This document shows positions 13,823 through 21,484 of a stretch of 26,321 nucleotides of DNA, piece by piece. The translations under genes were made by a program, and so were the position numbers. Position 1 is the stretch's first letter; each line of letters begins with the position of its first letter. Below the pieces are notes generated by a model that was given only the letters and a program-made list of their open reading frames with translations, had not been told where the DNA came from and searched no databases. Source of the DNA: RGIG3701 sp017403345 (GTDB lineage Bacteria > Planctomycetota > Planctomycetia > Pirellulales > Thermoguttaceae). The stretch is taken from assembly GCA_017403345.1 (NCBI GenBank), contig JAFQOH010000152.1, positions 1 through 26,321 of the forward strand, written 5' to 3'.

Positions 13823-14674
13823 ATGAATCGATTTCAACTTTGGGGAAACCGTGTGTGGTGGTGTTTATTGGGGGTCTTTTATGGATTTTGGGTCTATTTG
13901 ACGATCTTTCCGATAGATGGAGTACCTTTACATTGGAGGGAGAGCTTGCTGCTGGATACTTTGGTACTGGTGGTATTTTTGATCCCGTTTTTCGTTTTTC
14001 GCGCTTGGAAAAGCCCGCGTTTGGCTGCTTGGCTGGGAAGTTTGGGTTCTGTTTTTCTATCTTTCACATTCTTTTGCTGTTTTAGCATGATTTGGACTCC
14101 GCCCGCCATTGAGCCGCCGCCGTTTATCATTCCGCTCTTTTTCGCTTTTTGGGCGGCAGTTCAAACTGGCTCAGTTCTGTTTCTCCGATACCTTGGGATC
14201 CTCTGTTGGCGTCTCCTGCATCGTACCAAGCTGAATGAGAACGCCGCCGCGGAGCTTGAGCCGCACGGACGAACTCCGTTTAGGGCGAACTTGGCAATGT
14301 GGGGGCTGACGGCGTGTGCGTATTGGTGCTTTCTCCTAGCGTGTCTCCGAATGACGGCAAGTTTTACCCGTGAGCTTCCGGAGATGCTGGCGCTCGGGTT
14401 TCTTTTGGCTGTCTTTTTTTTGTTTCCATACAATATTTTCCGGCATTGGGGCTATACTCGGAGAGTTTCGCAAATGTGCAGTTTCTGCGCAATTTCTCTG
14501 GCATCCCTCGCTGTCGCTTTGATCTTGACGGCCTCCCCTGCGTTTACCTATGCTATCCAAAGGACACCGATACTATGGGGCGGTATGTTCAGTCTCTTTG
14601 CCGGGGCGGCCGTACTTATGTATTCCGTCCTGATCGTACACAGTGTCGGTATTCTCTGCCAAAGGCGGAATTAA
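13823..14674 (+). CDS. Polytopic membrane protein of unknown function
   Basis: I do not recognise a family. The 283-residue protein has about eight hydrophobic segments, roughly at 12-30, 42-60, 68-90, 100-127, 157-175, 183-203, 215-237 and 248-272, with one polar loop of about 25 residues (HRTKLNENAAAELEPHG) in the middle, so it may be two sets of four helices. No transporter or enzyme motif is visible. AAGGAGAAGG directly precedes the ATG at 13823. An ATG 39 bp earlier has no ribosome binding site. It stands alone, convergent to the DUF1559 gene. Codon use is looser than in neighbouring genes, and long T-rich runs reflect the hydrophobic segments. Confidence 0.75.
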   Translation: MNRFQLWGNRVWWCLLGVFYGFWVYLTIFPIDGVPLHWRESLLLDTLVLVVFLIPFFVFRAWKSPRLAAWLGSLGSVFLSFTFFCCFSMIWTPPAIEPPPFIIPLFFAFWAAVQTGSVLFLRYLGILCWRLLHRTKLNENAAAELEPHGRTPFRANLAMWGLTACAYWCFLLACLRMTASFTRELPEMLALGFLLAVFFLFPYNIFRHWGYTRRVSQMCSFCAISLASLAVALILTASPAFTYAIQRTPILWGGMFSLFAGAAVLMYSVLIVHSVGILCQRRN

Positions 14675-14769
14675 AGAGCCAGCCGGCAGCGGCATCCCAG
14701 TTCACATTGTGTTTGCGGTCATTGGAGATACGGATGGGGCTTGCGGAATGCTCGAAACGGTTTGGTGTG

Positions 14770-14792
14770 TTTTCGTGCCTTCCCTGAAATTC
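14770..14792 (-). repeat. Fragment of the dispersed intergenic repeat
   Basis: Read on the minus strand, this 23-bp stretch matches 8615-8637 with one mismatch (core AAGGCACGAAAA). It lies between the convergent membrane-protein and DUF1559 genes. The rest of the 170-bp gap holds no gene or clear terminator. Confidence 0.6.
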
Positions 14793-14844
14793 ATGTTGGG
14801 ACACGCGGGCTTCACATTCCTGCTAAGTGCCGGAGCGGGCCCTT

Positions 14845-15693
14845 TTAATCTTGCTGATTGTACGTAAAGAGCGAGAAAAACGTGTCGGCGTCGATCGCGT
14901 CGCTATGGAAGTGCACCGATCCATCCGCGTACACATAAAAGCAGCCGTTCCGATGAAAACTGTAGACTTCGTTGTGATTGTTCTGATTGATGAATCGATT
15001 TCCCGTCACCGAATGCGTGTAGAAGAACGCGTCCGCATCCGCCCAACGGGAACCGCTGATCTTCGAGCCGTCCGCCTCGTTTCGCGTGTATCCGATCGGT
15101 CTGCCACAGTCTTCAAAAAAGAGGAACGTGTTTGAGAGACCATCCCGGATCTCCGACGCATACAATGCCCGGTCATCCGGACGAAGCATTCCGTACCAGA
15201 GATTCCGTTTTTTTGCGAGTCCCGCCTTCACGAACACATTGTAGACGGCTGGCTGGATCTTCGTGTTGGCGGCGTAATCCGAGATGAAATCTTCTTTCTC
15301 CGGCGTCGCGGGACACCGAAAGACCGGAATGTTCGTCTTACTTACCGTCGAATTCGGCGCTTTGTTCCAGTTCACGTTCAGGTCCATCTGTACGGCAGTG
15401 TTTCCCTGTTCGAGATACGGGAGTATCAGAGAAAGGACATTATGTTTCGCCGGCTTGAGCGTATGCGACGGCGGGAACTTCCGGCTGGCCGTCTCGTACT
15501 GGAGCATCGCCAGCCCGATCTGTTTCTGATTGTTCGAGCACTGCATGTTCCGCGCGGCATCCCGCGCTGCCTGTACCGCAGGAAGAAGCAGACCAATGAG
15601 CATTCCGATGATCGCGATCACCACGAGAAGCTCCACGAGCGTAAATCCGCGCAGATGCCACAAACGCTGTCTTACTTTTGCTCTTTTGTCCAT
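14845..15693 (-). CDS. DUF1559 type IV pilin-like (pseudopilin) protein
   Basis: The 282-residue product belongs to the planctomycete DUF1559 family, exported prepilin-like proteins of unsettled function that occur in many copies per genome. The prepilin signature GFTLVELLVVIAIIG starts near residue 16; prepilin peptidase would cut after the glycine, and the helix continues into LLPAVQAARDAARN. The middle has the family motifs LLPYLEQ-like ILPYLEQGN and a DGLSNTFLF segment. The H-X9-DG motif is intact near the C terminus (H, nine residues, DG, then SVHF). The ATG at 15693 is chosen because the prepilin leader is then of usual length; ATG 15717 would add eight residues. Longer starts would overlap the promoter at 15767-15798. 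It is transcribed alone. Confidence 0.88.
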   Translation of the reverse strand: MDKRAKVRQRLWHLRGFTLVELLVVIAIIGMLIGLLLPAVQAARDAARNMQCSNNQKQIGLAMLQYETASRKFPPSHTLKPAKHNVLSLILPYLEQGNTAVQMDLNVNWNKAPNSTVSKTNIPVFRCPATPEKEDFISDYAANTKIQPAVYNVFVKAGLAKKRNLWYGMLRPDDRALYASEIRDGLSNTFLFFEDCGRPIGYTRNEADGSKISGSRWADADAFFYTHSVTGNRFINQNNHNEVYSFHRNGCFYVYADGSVHFHSDAIDADTFFSLFTYNQQD

Positions 15694-15766
15694 CTTATCA
15701 TCCCGCACCTTTCCCATTTCTGAATTATCGTGCCGATCAGGTGAAACGTAATACCTCCAATTGTAC

Positions 15767-15798
15767 ATTATAGCACACTCCAGAGCAAATGCAAGGGG
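15767..15798 (-). promoter_or_regulatory. Promoter of the DUF1559 gene
   Basis: On the minus strand, TTGCAT (plus-strand ATGCAA 15789-15794) and TATAAT (plus-strand ATTATA 15767-15772) are 16 bp apart, and four C residues abut the -35. The leader would be about 65 nt. Confidence 0.7.
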
Positions 15799-15866
15799 TG
15801 GCTGGAAGGTGAATGTAAAACTTTTAAGTTTATCCGCTGTCCCGCTAGGGCACCCGGAAGAGTGTC

Positions 15867-15930
15867 TCTTCGTGCGTATTCTGAATTTTCGGCGGTGAAA
15901 CTTGTACGCAGTTACCGGATGAACCAAAAA
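15867..15930 (+). repeat. Decayed copy of the dispersed intergenic repeat
   Basis: The end of this stretch, GGTGAAACTTGTACGCAGTT (15893-15912) then CCGG, closely matches GGTGAAATTAGTACGCAGTT at 8761-8780, and the part before it shows remnants of the same TTCGTG...TTTTC sequence. Both copies lie 50-62 bp upstream of a strong promoter. Confidence 0.6.
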
Positions 15931-15973
15931 TTCAGGAAAAAACGTTTTCTTTTTTTGAAAAAATCTTCCAGGG

Positions 15974-16001
15974 TTGACTTTTCGACGGAACGCGCTATAA
16001 T
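15974..16001 (+). promoter_or_regulatory. Promoter of the Rpn-type gene
   Basis: TTGACT (15974-15979) and TATAAT (15996-16001) are 16 bp apart. The predicted transcript begins near 16008, leaving only about 14 nt before the ATG at 16022 and no strong ribosome binding site. Confidence 0.7.
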
Positions 16002-16021
16002 AAAATCAGAAGAGAGTATGT

Positions 16022-17020
16022 ATGGATCCAATACCGCTAAAATTTGCCCGAAAAACGGCGAAAAAAACGGCGAAAACGACTGTGAAAAAGCCGATTTTCG
16101 ATTTGCCTCCGATGTCGGATGTGGTGTTTCTGTACCTTTTTTCGTCGCAGGGGGCGGAAGAGGGACTCGTTGGGTTCATCAATGCCGTGAATCTGAGCGC
16201 GGGCCGTCCGCTGATCGTGAAGGCGGAGATCAAGAGTCCATTTCATCTCGCGGACTTTTACGAAGATAAAATGACGGTCGTTGACGTGAAGGTCACTGAC
16301 GAAAAAGGCTCATTTTACGACATTGAGATGCAGCTGATGCCCGGCCAAGGGTTCACGAACTGCGTGTTGTACTATTGGAGCCAGATCTGCTCAACGCAGA
16401 TCTGCGAAAGCGAACACTATACGGAACTGCGGCCGGTCGTGTCGATCGTTTTGACGCACTTTAAGCTTTTTCCGCAGCTCTCGCGGATGCACAATGTGTT
16501 CACGCTGCGTTCAGAAACGGAGCCGTATCTCCTGTTCACAGAGCACGCGGAGATCCATACGCTGGAGTTGACGGGCCGCAAGCTGGAACCTGTATTTTCC
16601 GGGATGACAGAAGTTTCGGAGAAGGATGAGCCGCTGCGGAACTGGATCGATTATTTACTTAACGCAAATCAAAAAACGGAGGCGGAAATGGACAAATTGC
16701 TGACCCATACGCCGGGCTTGGAACGCACGCACCGGCTCTACTCGCGCTTTACCCGTGACGAGCTGTTCCGTGAACGCGCTCTCGCTCGTGAAAAAGCGAT
16801 CCGTGACATTGAATTCTCCATCCATCAAGGCCGTGAGTAAGGCAAGCTGGAAGCGAAAGCGGAAGCCGTTGCGATGATCTTGGAGTCGAAATTCCCGGCG
16901 GAATTCACCGAGGCGGAACGTGAAAAGATCCAGAAGATCACGGATCTGGAGCAGCTTGATAAATTGATGCAGAGCGTCATTTTCGCGGCATCCTATTCGG
17001 AGATCACTTCGCTTTTTTAA
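16022..17020 (+). pseudogene. Rpn family PD-(D/E)XK nuclease / putative transposase, interrupted by an in-frame TAA
   Basis: The full frame would encode about 332 residues, normal for the family. Rpn proteins are DNA nucleases linked to recombination and, in some bacteria, phage defence. The N-terminal part begins DVVFLYLFSSQGAEEGLVGF, as in Rpn proteins, and the nuclease core DVKVTDEKGSFYDIEMQ carries the D...ExQ pattern. A TAA at 16838-16840 stops translation after 272 residues, just after IHQGRE. The same frame continues without further stops from 16841 to TAA 17018-17020 (GKLEAKAEAVAMILESKFP, ending SYSEITSLF), which is the usual Rpn tail. So a single nonsense change (for example GAA or AAA to TAA) explains the break. 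The nuclease core would still be made. A 48-residue C-terminal product could start at ATG 16874. The promoter looks intact. Confidence 0.85.
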
Positions 17021-17061
17021 CGTTGTGCAACGGCAGATAAATTGATGGAGCCGGTACCTCC

Positions 17062-17463
17062 ATGATGGCAAGCAAACGATTTCAATGCGGCTGTCTGCTG
17101 ATCGGATGTCTCTTTGGAGCAGCGATAGGCTGTCGCTGTGAAAATCTGTCCCCGGACAGACTGCGCGCTGTCGTTTTGCCATGCCAGTGCCGTAAATTGC
17201 CAGAGAATATCGAGATCACTGTTTCGGTTCAGGACCTGGCGAGATCAACGATTGGGTAAAAAAGAAAAAAAGGGTGGAAATTGTCGCTGGCCAGTTACGC
17301 TCCTTATGGGCTTGCTGTCGATCTGGACTCCAGCGAACTCTTGATCGGAAAAAATATGATCCTCCTGAATTCCCGCCGCTTTCCGTACCAGCAGTGGATC
17401 TGCGAACCGGATGCACGGATCACCGAGATCGCACGCAGGCTGGAAATGTCGGCATCGAAGTAA
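17062..17463 (+). pseudogene. Possible gene remnant with an in-frame stop
   Basis: From ATG 17062 the frame runs 65 residues, starting with a short hydrophobic stretch that could be a lipoprotein signal (LLIGCLFGAAIGC), to TAA 17257-17259. After an A-rich tract the same frame is open again to TAA 17461-17463 and reads in a protein-like way (LASYAPYGLAVDLDSSELL, then WICEPDARITEIARRLEM). Codon use of the second part resembles the neighbouring genes. No family is recognised and no ribosome binding site is clear. It may be a decayed lipoprotein-type gene, or two chance frames. The surrounding 17021-17061 and 17464-17583 hold nothing clear except an 8-bp palindrome, AGAAAAAG-CT-CTTTTTCT, at 17500-17517. 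Confidence 0.3.
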
Positions 17464-17583
17464 AAAGATCGAAATAAAAAAACAGAACAGACACCAGAGA
17501 GAAAAAGCTCTTTTTCTGAAAACATTCCGTTCCTTCGGTACACCATTGCCGGAGGAATTTTTTTGTTTTTTTGATCCAACGAA

Positions 17584-17616
17584 AACGGGCGTGCCGTGAA
17601 AAACGACACACCCGTT
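17584..17616 (-). terminator. Probable terminator of the minus-strand dihaem gene
   Basis: A 14-bp stem with G-U pairs (17584-17597 with 17603-17616) and a 5-base loop lies 70 bp after the stop codon of the minus-strand gene. Read on the minus strand it is followed by TTTTCG and then T/A-rich sequence, so the U tract is short. Confidence 0.6.
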
Positions 17617-17686
17617 GGGATAGTCAACCAGCAAAAGGCAGGATGGTCAGTCAGCGAAAAGGCTGAGCCGCGGGATCAGGCTGTGC

Positions 17687-20600
17687 TCAGAAAGCCCCCG
17701 AAACGCCGAGGATCTCGACCTTTTCCAGAAGTTCTTTCTTGCCGGTGATCGTGACCTTCGAGACCGTGCGGACGTCTTGGCTGACCCACACGGTACGCTG
17801 CTGCGGAGTGAGCGTCTGTTTTTCGGCATGACCGTCCAGGCGGATCTCGTATTCCGCGTTCTCTTTTACGTCACCGCGAAGTGTCATTTTCAGCAAGTCT
17901 GTCCGGACCGGTTCGGCAAACTCGAACGTTATGGAATCCGCGGTGTCGACGCGTTTCGCCGTCGGCACGAGGTCGCGGTAGGGATTCTCGCTCCCCGTGA
18001 TGACCGGGACGGGCTGAGATTTCGCCCACGCTTCGTAGTTCTTGCGGTCCAGTTCGTCAGAGAAATCTTTCTTCGCGTTATAGTACGCATGACGCTTCCA
18101 CTCGGCATCTTCCCAGGCACTCGCTTCCTCATACGTGGCGCAGAACGGAACGAGAAGGTCGATCCAGCACGCGATGAGGTCTTTTTCCTTCTGCGAAAGC
18201 TGAACTCCATTGTGCGGGTTCGGACCGTCAAACATCGTACAGATCGAGCTGAACGCCGCGCCGGAATCGTACGGCTTGAGCATCGTCGGAGAGTTCTGGA
18301 TATTGATCCAAGTCACGACGTTGGATTTTTTGGCACTCGCCCGTTCCGCACGATTGGAATTCGTAAGATTCAGATAGGATTCGCTCCAATAACGTTTCGC
18401 GCCAGTGTCATGCCAACTTTTTCCCAAAAGACTGAACGGATGCGCTTTTTGCGCGATCTCCTTCGCGGCTTCCGAATCCTTCAGTTCGTAAAGGCCGAGA
18501 TCCACACCCCGTCCGCCGCCCGCGAAGAGACAGTAGACGGCGATTACATTGCGTCCCGGTTTGAGCGGATTCACAGTCAGCTGGCGAAGCTGGTAGTTTT
18601 TGATGAAGCCTTTCGCGAAAAAGACTTTCTGCCCATTGATGAAGACTTGGACGTCATCATCATAGAAAACGTTCGCGTAAAGATCCTTCGCTTGGAAGTT
18701 CTCCGGAAGGATCAGCTCACGAGTCATCCAGATGCCAAGCGAGTTGGGATCCCAGACGGAACCATTCTTCTTGAGATCCGGGATATACCCGAACGGGCCC
18801 GAGGCTTTTTTCGCGCCGTCCTGGATCGGATAGCGGGACGCCCAGCCTTCGGCCGGAGTTTCCGTCACGTAGGACCAATCGCTCGCGATCGGGAAGACCG
18901 GGGTGAAATGCTCGATCGGAATGCGTATCGAGTGTTCTGCTGCATTCGCGTACGGCGGAAGAGCCTCGGAATTGTCGTGGCACTTGACACAGTGCTTGTC
19001 CAGGATCGGCTGGATCTCTTTCGTGAAGGAGAACCAACGCGCAGGACCGTAGAACGGCGTGAGTTCCTGCGGACCAGCCTTCATTGCCATGGAAGAAGAA
19101 CCTCGGGCCGCGATGGAGTTTTTGTCTTCATGGCATCCGATGCAGGAGAAGGTTTCGCCGGGCTGGAGCGTGCTCCAGGAGCGCATCGTCTGCACGACGT
19201 GCCCATTGTTGTCGATGACCTGGAAGTAAAGCGGAGTCTTGGCCGGAACGCGGAAACAGGCGGAACCGTCTTCGTAGATCTTCGCTTCGCCTAGGACTTT
19301 TTTCGTGTCCCACGCACCGCCGCCGATGGAGATCGGCGTGGACGACATCGCGCCTCCTGCCGGTCCACTGTTTCCATTATGTCCGATGCCGACCGTGCGG
19401 AAACCGATCTCCACGACGCGCAGCGAGCGGATCTTGCTGCGGTCCACGCCTTCCAGACCGGGACCGTAGAAAACATCCTGAAGATAGTAGACGCCGGTCG
19501 TCTGCGAGGGATCGACCATCGACGGACGTTCCTGAATGGCCGGTTTCATGGCGTAGAAAGCCGTCTGATTGCACGATTTGTTTCCATCCATGACCAGAAG
19601 CTCGCGTTTACCGTCAAAATCCATGAGGTAGATCGAGAACGGATCGATCCTTTCCTGGGTCTGATTTTTCTTGTCCGTGTTGGGACGGTACGCAACGAGG
19701 AAAGCGTCACGAGAGACCGGGACCGGATAGCAGAACTGTTCACCGGTCTGACCATAAGCGTCAACTCGGTCGGGCGCAGTTTTGCGATACGGAGCGGTCA
19801 GAGTCGCGCCTTCCGCTTCTTCACGGCCTTTGTTCGGGTCAAGGACTCCGAGCTTACCACGCTGCCAGCTGTGATGTCCGGAAAAAACGCAGATGAGCTG
19901 GCCGTTGGTTTCCGGGATCGGACGCGCGTGCAGGATCGTCGTCGGGAACCACGAGTTATTTCCGTAGAGAGCGGTCTGGCCCGTTCCGTCCGGATTCATC
20001 TGGAAAAGTCCCTGCGGATAGATCTGTCCGCGGTCATTGTAGTCCCAGCGCGTGTAGATGACGCGGCCGTCAAGCGTCAGTGTCGGGTAGTTGTCATGGA
20101 CTTGGTCGAACGACATACGGCGCATAAACTGGCCGTCGGAGTCGATACGGTAGAGGTTCGAGACTTCCGTCCACCAGCAGTCGACGATCTGAGAGCAGCG
20201 CGTGGAGTTGAAAATGATGTCGCCGCTCGGCAGGCAGCAGGGTTCATAATCCGCCCAGCCAAGGCCGAAGGTGAGCTGTTTGATCTCTTTCGTCTCAAGA
20301 TCCATGCGGTAAAGATGGAAGTCGTCCAGCAGCTTCGATTTCTTCCACGCAAAAACGACCGCCTTGCCGTCGTAGGTGATGTCCGGGTCACGGATCGCTC
20401 CGCGCGGGTCGTCGATGAGGATTTTTTCCATATACTCACCGTTTTCCGTCAGTTCCATCATGCAGAGCTGGGAACCAGGACGGAAATTGCTTTCCGCCTG
20501 CGCGTCAGAAACGGCTTCGGTGTACGCGTAGTGCGAACCGCCGAGGTTCGGGTGTTTCGTGAAGATGAATTTCGGCGCGGCCTTGCGAAGCGGAGCCAGA

Positions 20601-21049
20601 CGCAGCGAACGGCGCAACGTCGCCGACTTGACGTAAAGTTCCTTCCAGCGAGCATCCGTGCCGGCCGTTCCGTCAAGAGCAGCCAGTTCTTTACGGAATT
20701 CCGCGCATTTCTGCTGCGCGTCAGTATCCGAGGCGGCTTTCGCCCGGGCTTCAGCTTCGTCGAGGACCTTCACGACCAGTACGCGTTCGGTCTCCGCCTG
20801 TGCAGAGTTGGGGGCACGATCCGTGAAGACGGTTTTGGCTGGGGAATCCGGAGTGACGGGCATCTGTCCTTTCGCCGGATCGAACGCGAGGTCCTGAAGC
20901 AGCCAGTCCGCCAGAATTTCTTCACTCGAAGCTGGAACGCGAACTGCGTCCTGCGCCGACAGCGTTTTGAGGGAAATGCTGCTGAATGCGAGTATACAGA
21001 TGGTCAAAAGAATACTCGATGATCGGAAAGGAAAATGTGTTTTTTTCAT
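17687..21049 (-). CDS. Exported dihaem protein, hydrazine-synthase-alpha-like, with inserted sandwich domain
   Basis: The 1120-residue product opens with a clear signal peptide (hydrophobic SILLTICILAFSSISL, cleavage near residue 33). A helical region to about 165 leads into a beta-propeller-like domain (DYEPCCLPSGDIIFNSTR; VIYTRWDYNDRG) shared with the NPCBM-dihaem protein. Two c-type haem sites follow, CIGCH 636-640 and CVKCH 687-691. Between the second haem and the conserved end (NPHNGVQLSQKEKDLIACWI) lies an extra beta-sandwich-like domain with DDDVQVFINGQKVF and PGRNVIAVYC, resembling the jelly-roll domains of glycoside hydrolases. A final beta-rich domain from about 1035 resembles a discoidin-type module. 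The frame is open upstream to 21241, but only ATG 21049 places the signal peptide at the N terminus; its ribosome binding site is weak. A periplasmic redox role near a glycan is inferred; substrate unknown. Confidence 0.85.
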   Translation of the reverse strand: MKKTHFPFRSSSILLTICILAFSSISLKTLSAQDAVRVPASSEEILADWLLQDLAFDPAKGQMPVTPDSPAKTVFTDRAPNSAQAETERVLVVKVLDEAEARAKAASDTDAQQKCAEFRKELAALDGTAGTDARWKELYVKSATLRRSLRLAPLRKAAPKFIFTKHPNLGGSHYAYTEAVSDAQAESNFRPGSQLCMMELTENGEYMEKILIDDPRGAIRDPDITYDGKAVVFAWKKSKLLDDFHLYRMDLETKEIKQLTFGLGWADYEPCCLPSGDIIFNSTRCSQIVDCWWTEVSNLYRIDSDGQFMRRMSFDQVHDNYPTLTLDGRVIYTRWDYNDRGQIYPQGLFQMNPDGTGQTALYGNNSWFPTTILHARPIPETNGQLICVFSGHHSWQRGKLGVLDPNKGREEAEGATLTAPYRKTAPDRVDAYGQTGEQFCYPVPVSRDAFLVAYRPNTDKKNQTQERIDPFSIYLMDFDGKRELLVMDGNKSCNQTAFYAMKPAIQERPSMVDPSQTTGVYYLQDVFYGPGLEGVDRSKIRSLRVVEIGFRTVGIGHNGNSGPAGGAMSSTPISIGGGAWDTKKVLGEAKIYEDGSACFRVPAKTPLYFQVIDNNGHVVQTMRSWSTLQPGETFSCIGCHEDKNSIAARGSSSMAMKAGPQELTPFYGPARWFSFTKEIQPILDKHCVKCHDNSEALPPYANAAEHSIRIPIEHFTPVFPIASDWSYVTETPAEGWASRYPIQDGAKKASGPFGYIPDLKKNGSVWDPNSLGIWMTRELILPENFQAKDLYANVFYDDDVQVFINGQKVFFAKGFIKNYQLRQLTVNPLKPGRNVIAVYCLFAGGGRGVDLGLYELKDSEAAKEIAQKAHPFSLLGKSWHDTGAKRYWSESYLNLTNSNRAERASAKKSNVVTWINIQNSPTMLKPYDSGAAFSSICTMFDGPNPHNGVQLSQKEKDLIACWIDLLVPFCATYEEASAWEDAEWKRHAYYNAKKDFSDELDRKNYEAWAKSQPVPVITGSENPYRDLVPTAKRVDTADSITFEFAEPVRTDLLKMTLRGDVKENAEYEIRLDGHAEKQTLTPQQRTVWVSQDVRTVSKVTITGKKELLEKVEILGVSGAF

Positions 21050-21253
21050 AATTGGACCCAAGGAATGGTAAGGCGGATGGAAAAACAAAAAATTAAGGCA
21101 GGAATCCGGAAACGAAAATCCACGACAAAGAGAATTTCCGAGGAAGACGAAATTGGGATCAGGTCTCTGGAAAGGCCCGTTGTATGGAATTTTCTGAAAT
21201 GGAAATGAAACCAAAACAAGGACTCTATTTCCATAGAGCATTCCGCTTATTTT

Positions 21254-21289
21254 ATCTTACCTGATTTTTAGATTTTCATCAAGGGGGGG
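21254..21289 (-). promoter_or_regulatory. Promoter of the minus-strand dihaem gene
   Basis: On the minus strand, TTGATG (plus-strand CATCAA 21277-21282) and TAAGAT (plus-strand ATCTTA 21254-21259) are 17 bp apart. Seven C residues abut the -35. The -10 region reads AAAAATCAGGTAAGAT. Confidence 0.65.
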
Positions 21290-21349
21290 AAAGAACGGGA
21301 TCGGCGATTTTCAGGAAATTTTTTTCTTTTGAGGAGAAATTTTTCTTTA

Positions 21350-21383
21350 CCCCCTTGCATAAAAAAGTAAGAACAGGTAAAAT
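21350..21383 (+). promoter_or_regulatory. Promoter of the 1028-aa DUF1559 fusion gene
   Basis: TTGCAT (21355-21360) and TAAAAT (21378-21383) are 17 bp apart. Five C residues (21350-21354) abut the -35. The spacer end and -10 (AACAGGTAAAAT) resemble those of the divergent promoter. Confidence 0.65.
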
Positions 21384-21484
21384 AAAGAGGTTCCGCAAGA
21401 TTTTTCGCGTTTTTTAGGTAGAAAGTGAGCGAGACCGCCTTTAACATGGTGAAGGCATTTTTGAGAAAAATGGAGGGAAATGGG

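Larger units (their letters stand above)
21050..21484. other. Divergent intergenic region with two related promoters
   Basis: Between the minus-strand dihaem gene and the 1028-aa gene the DNA is AT-rich. It holds the promoter pair at 21254-21289 and 21350-21383, a leader of about 200 nt for the minus-strand gene, and a leader of about 95 nt for the plus-strand gene. A hairpin CTCTAT-TTCC-ATAGAG (21223-21238) would lie almost at the 5' end of the minus-strand transcript and might stabilise it. Confidence 0.55.

Noticed and set aside
16838..17259. Two in-frame TAA codons as evidence of a recoded stop codon
   Set aside because: TAA ends several intact genes in the window (for example 6201, 13576, 14674 and 25763), so it is an ordinary stop here.
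17777..21022. Two long plus-strand frames (505 and 547 codons) opposite the minus-strand dihaem gene
   Set aside because: The minus strand shows a signal peptide and haem motifs, so the plus-strand frames are shadows.
21050..21241. 64-residue N-terminal extension of the minus-strand dihaem protein
   Set aside because: It would bury the signal peptide inside the protein and leave almost no leader after the predicted transcription start.
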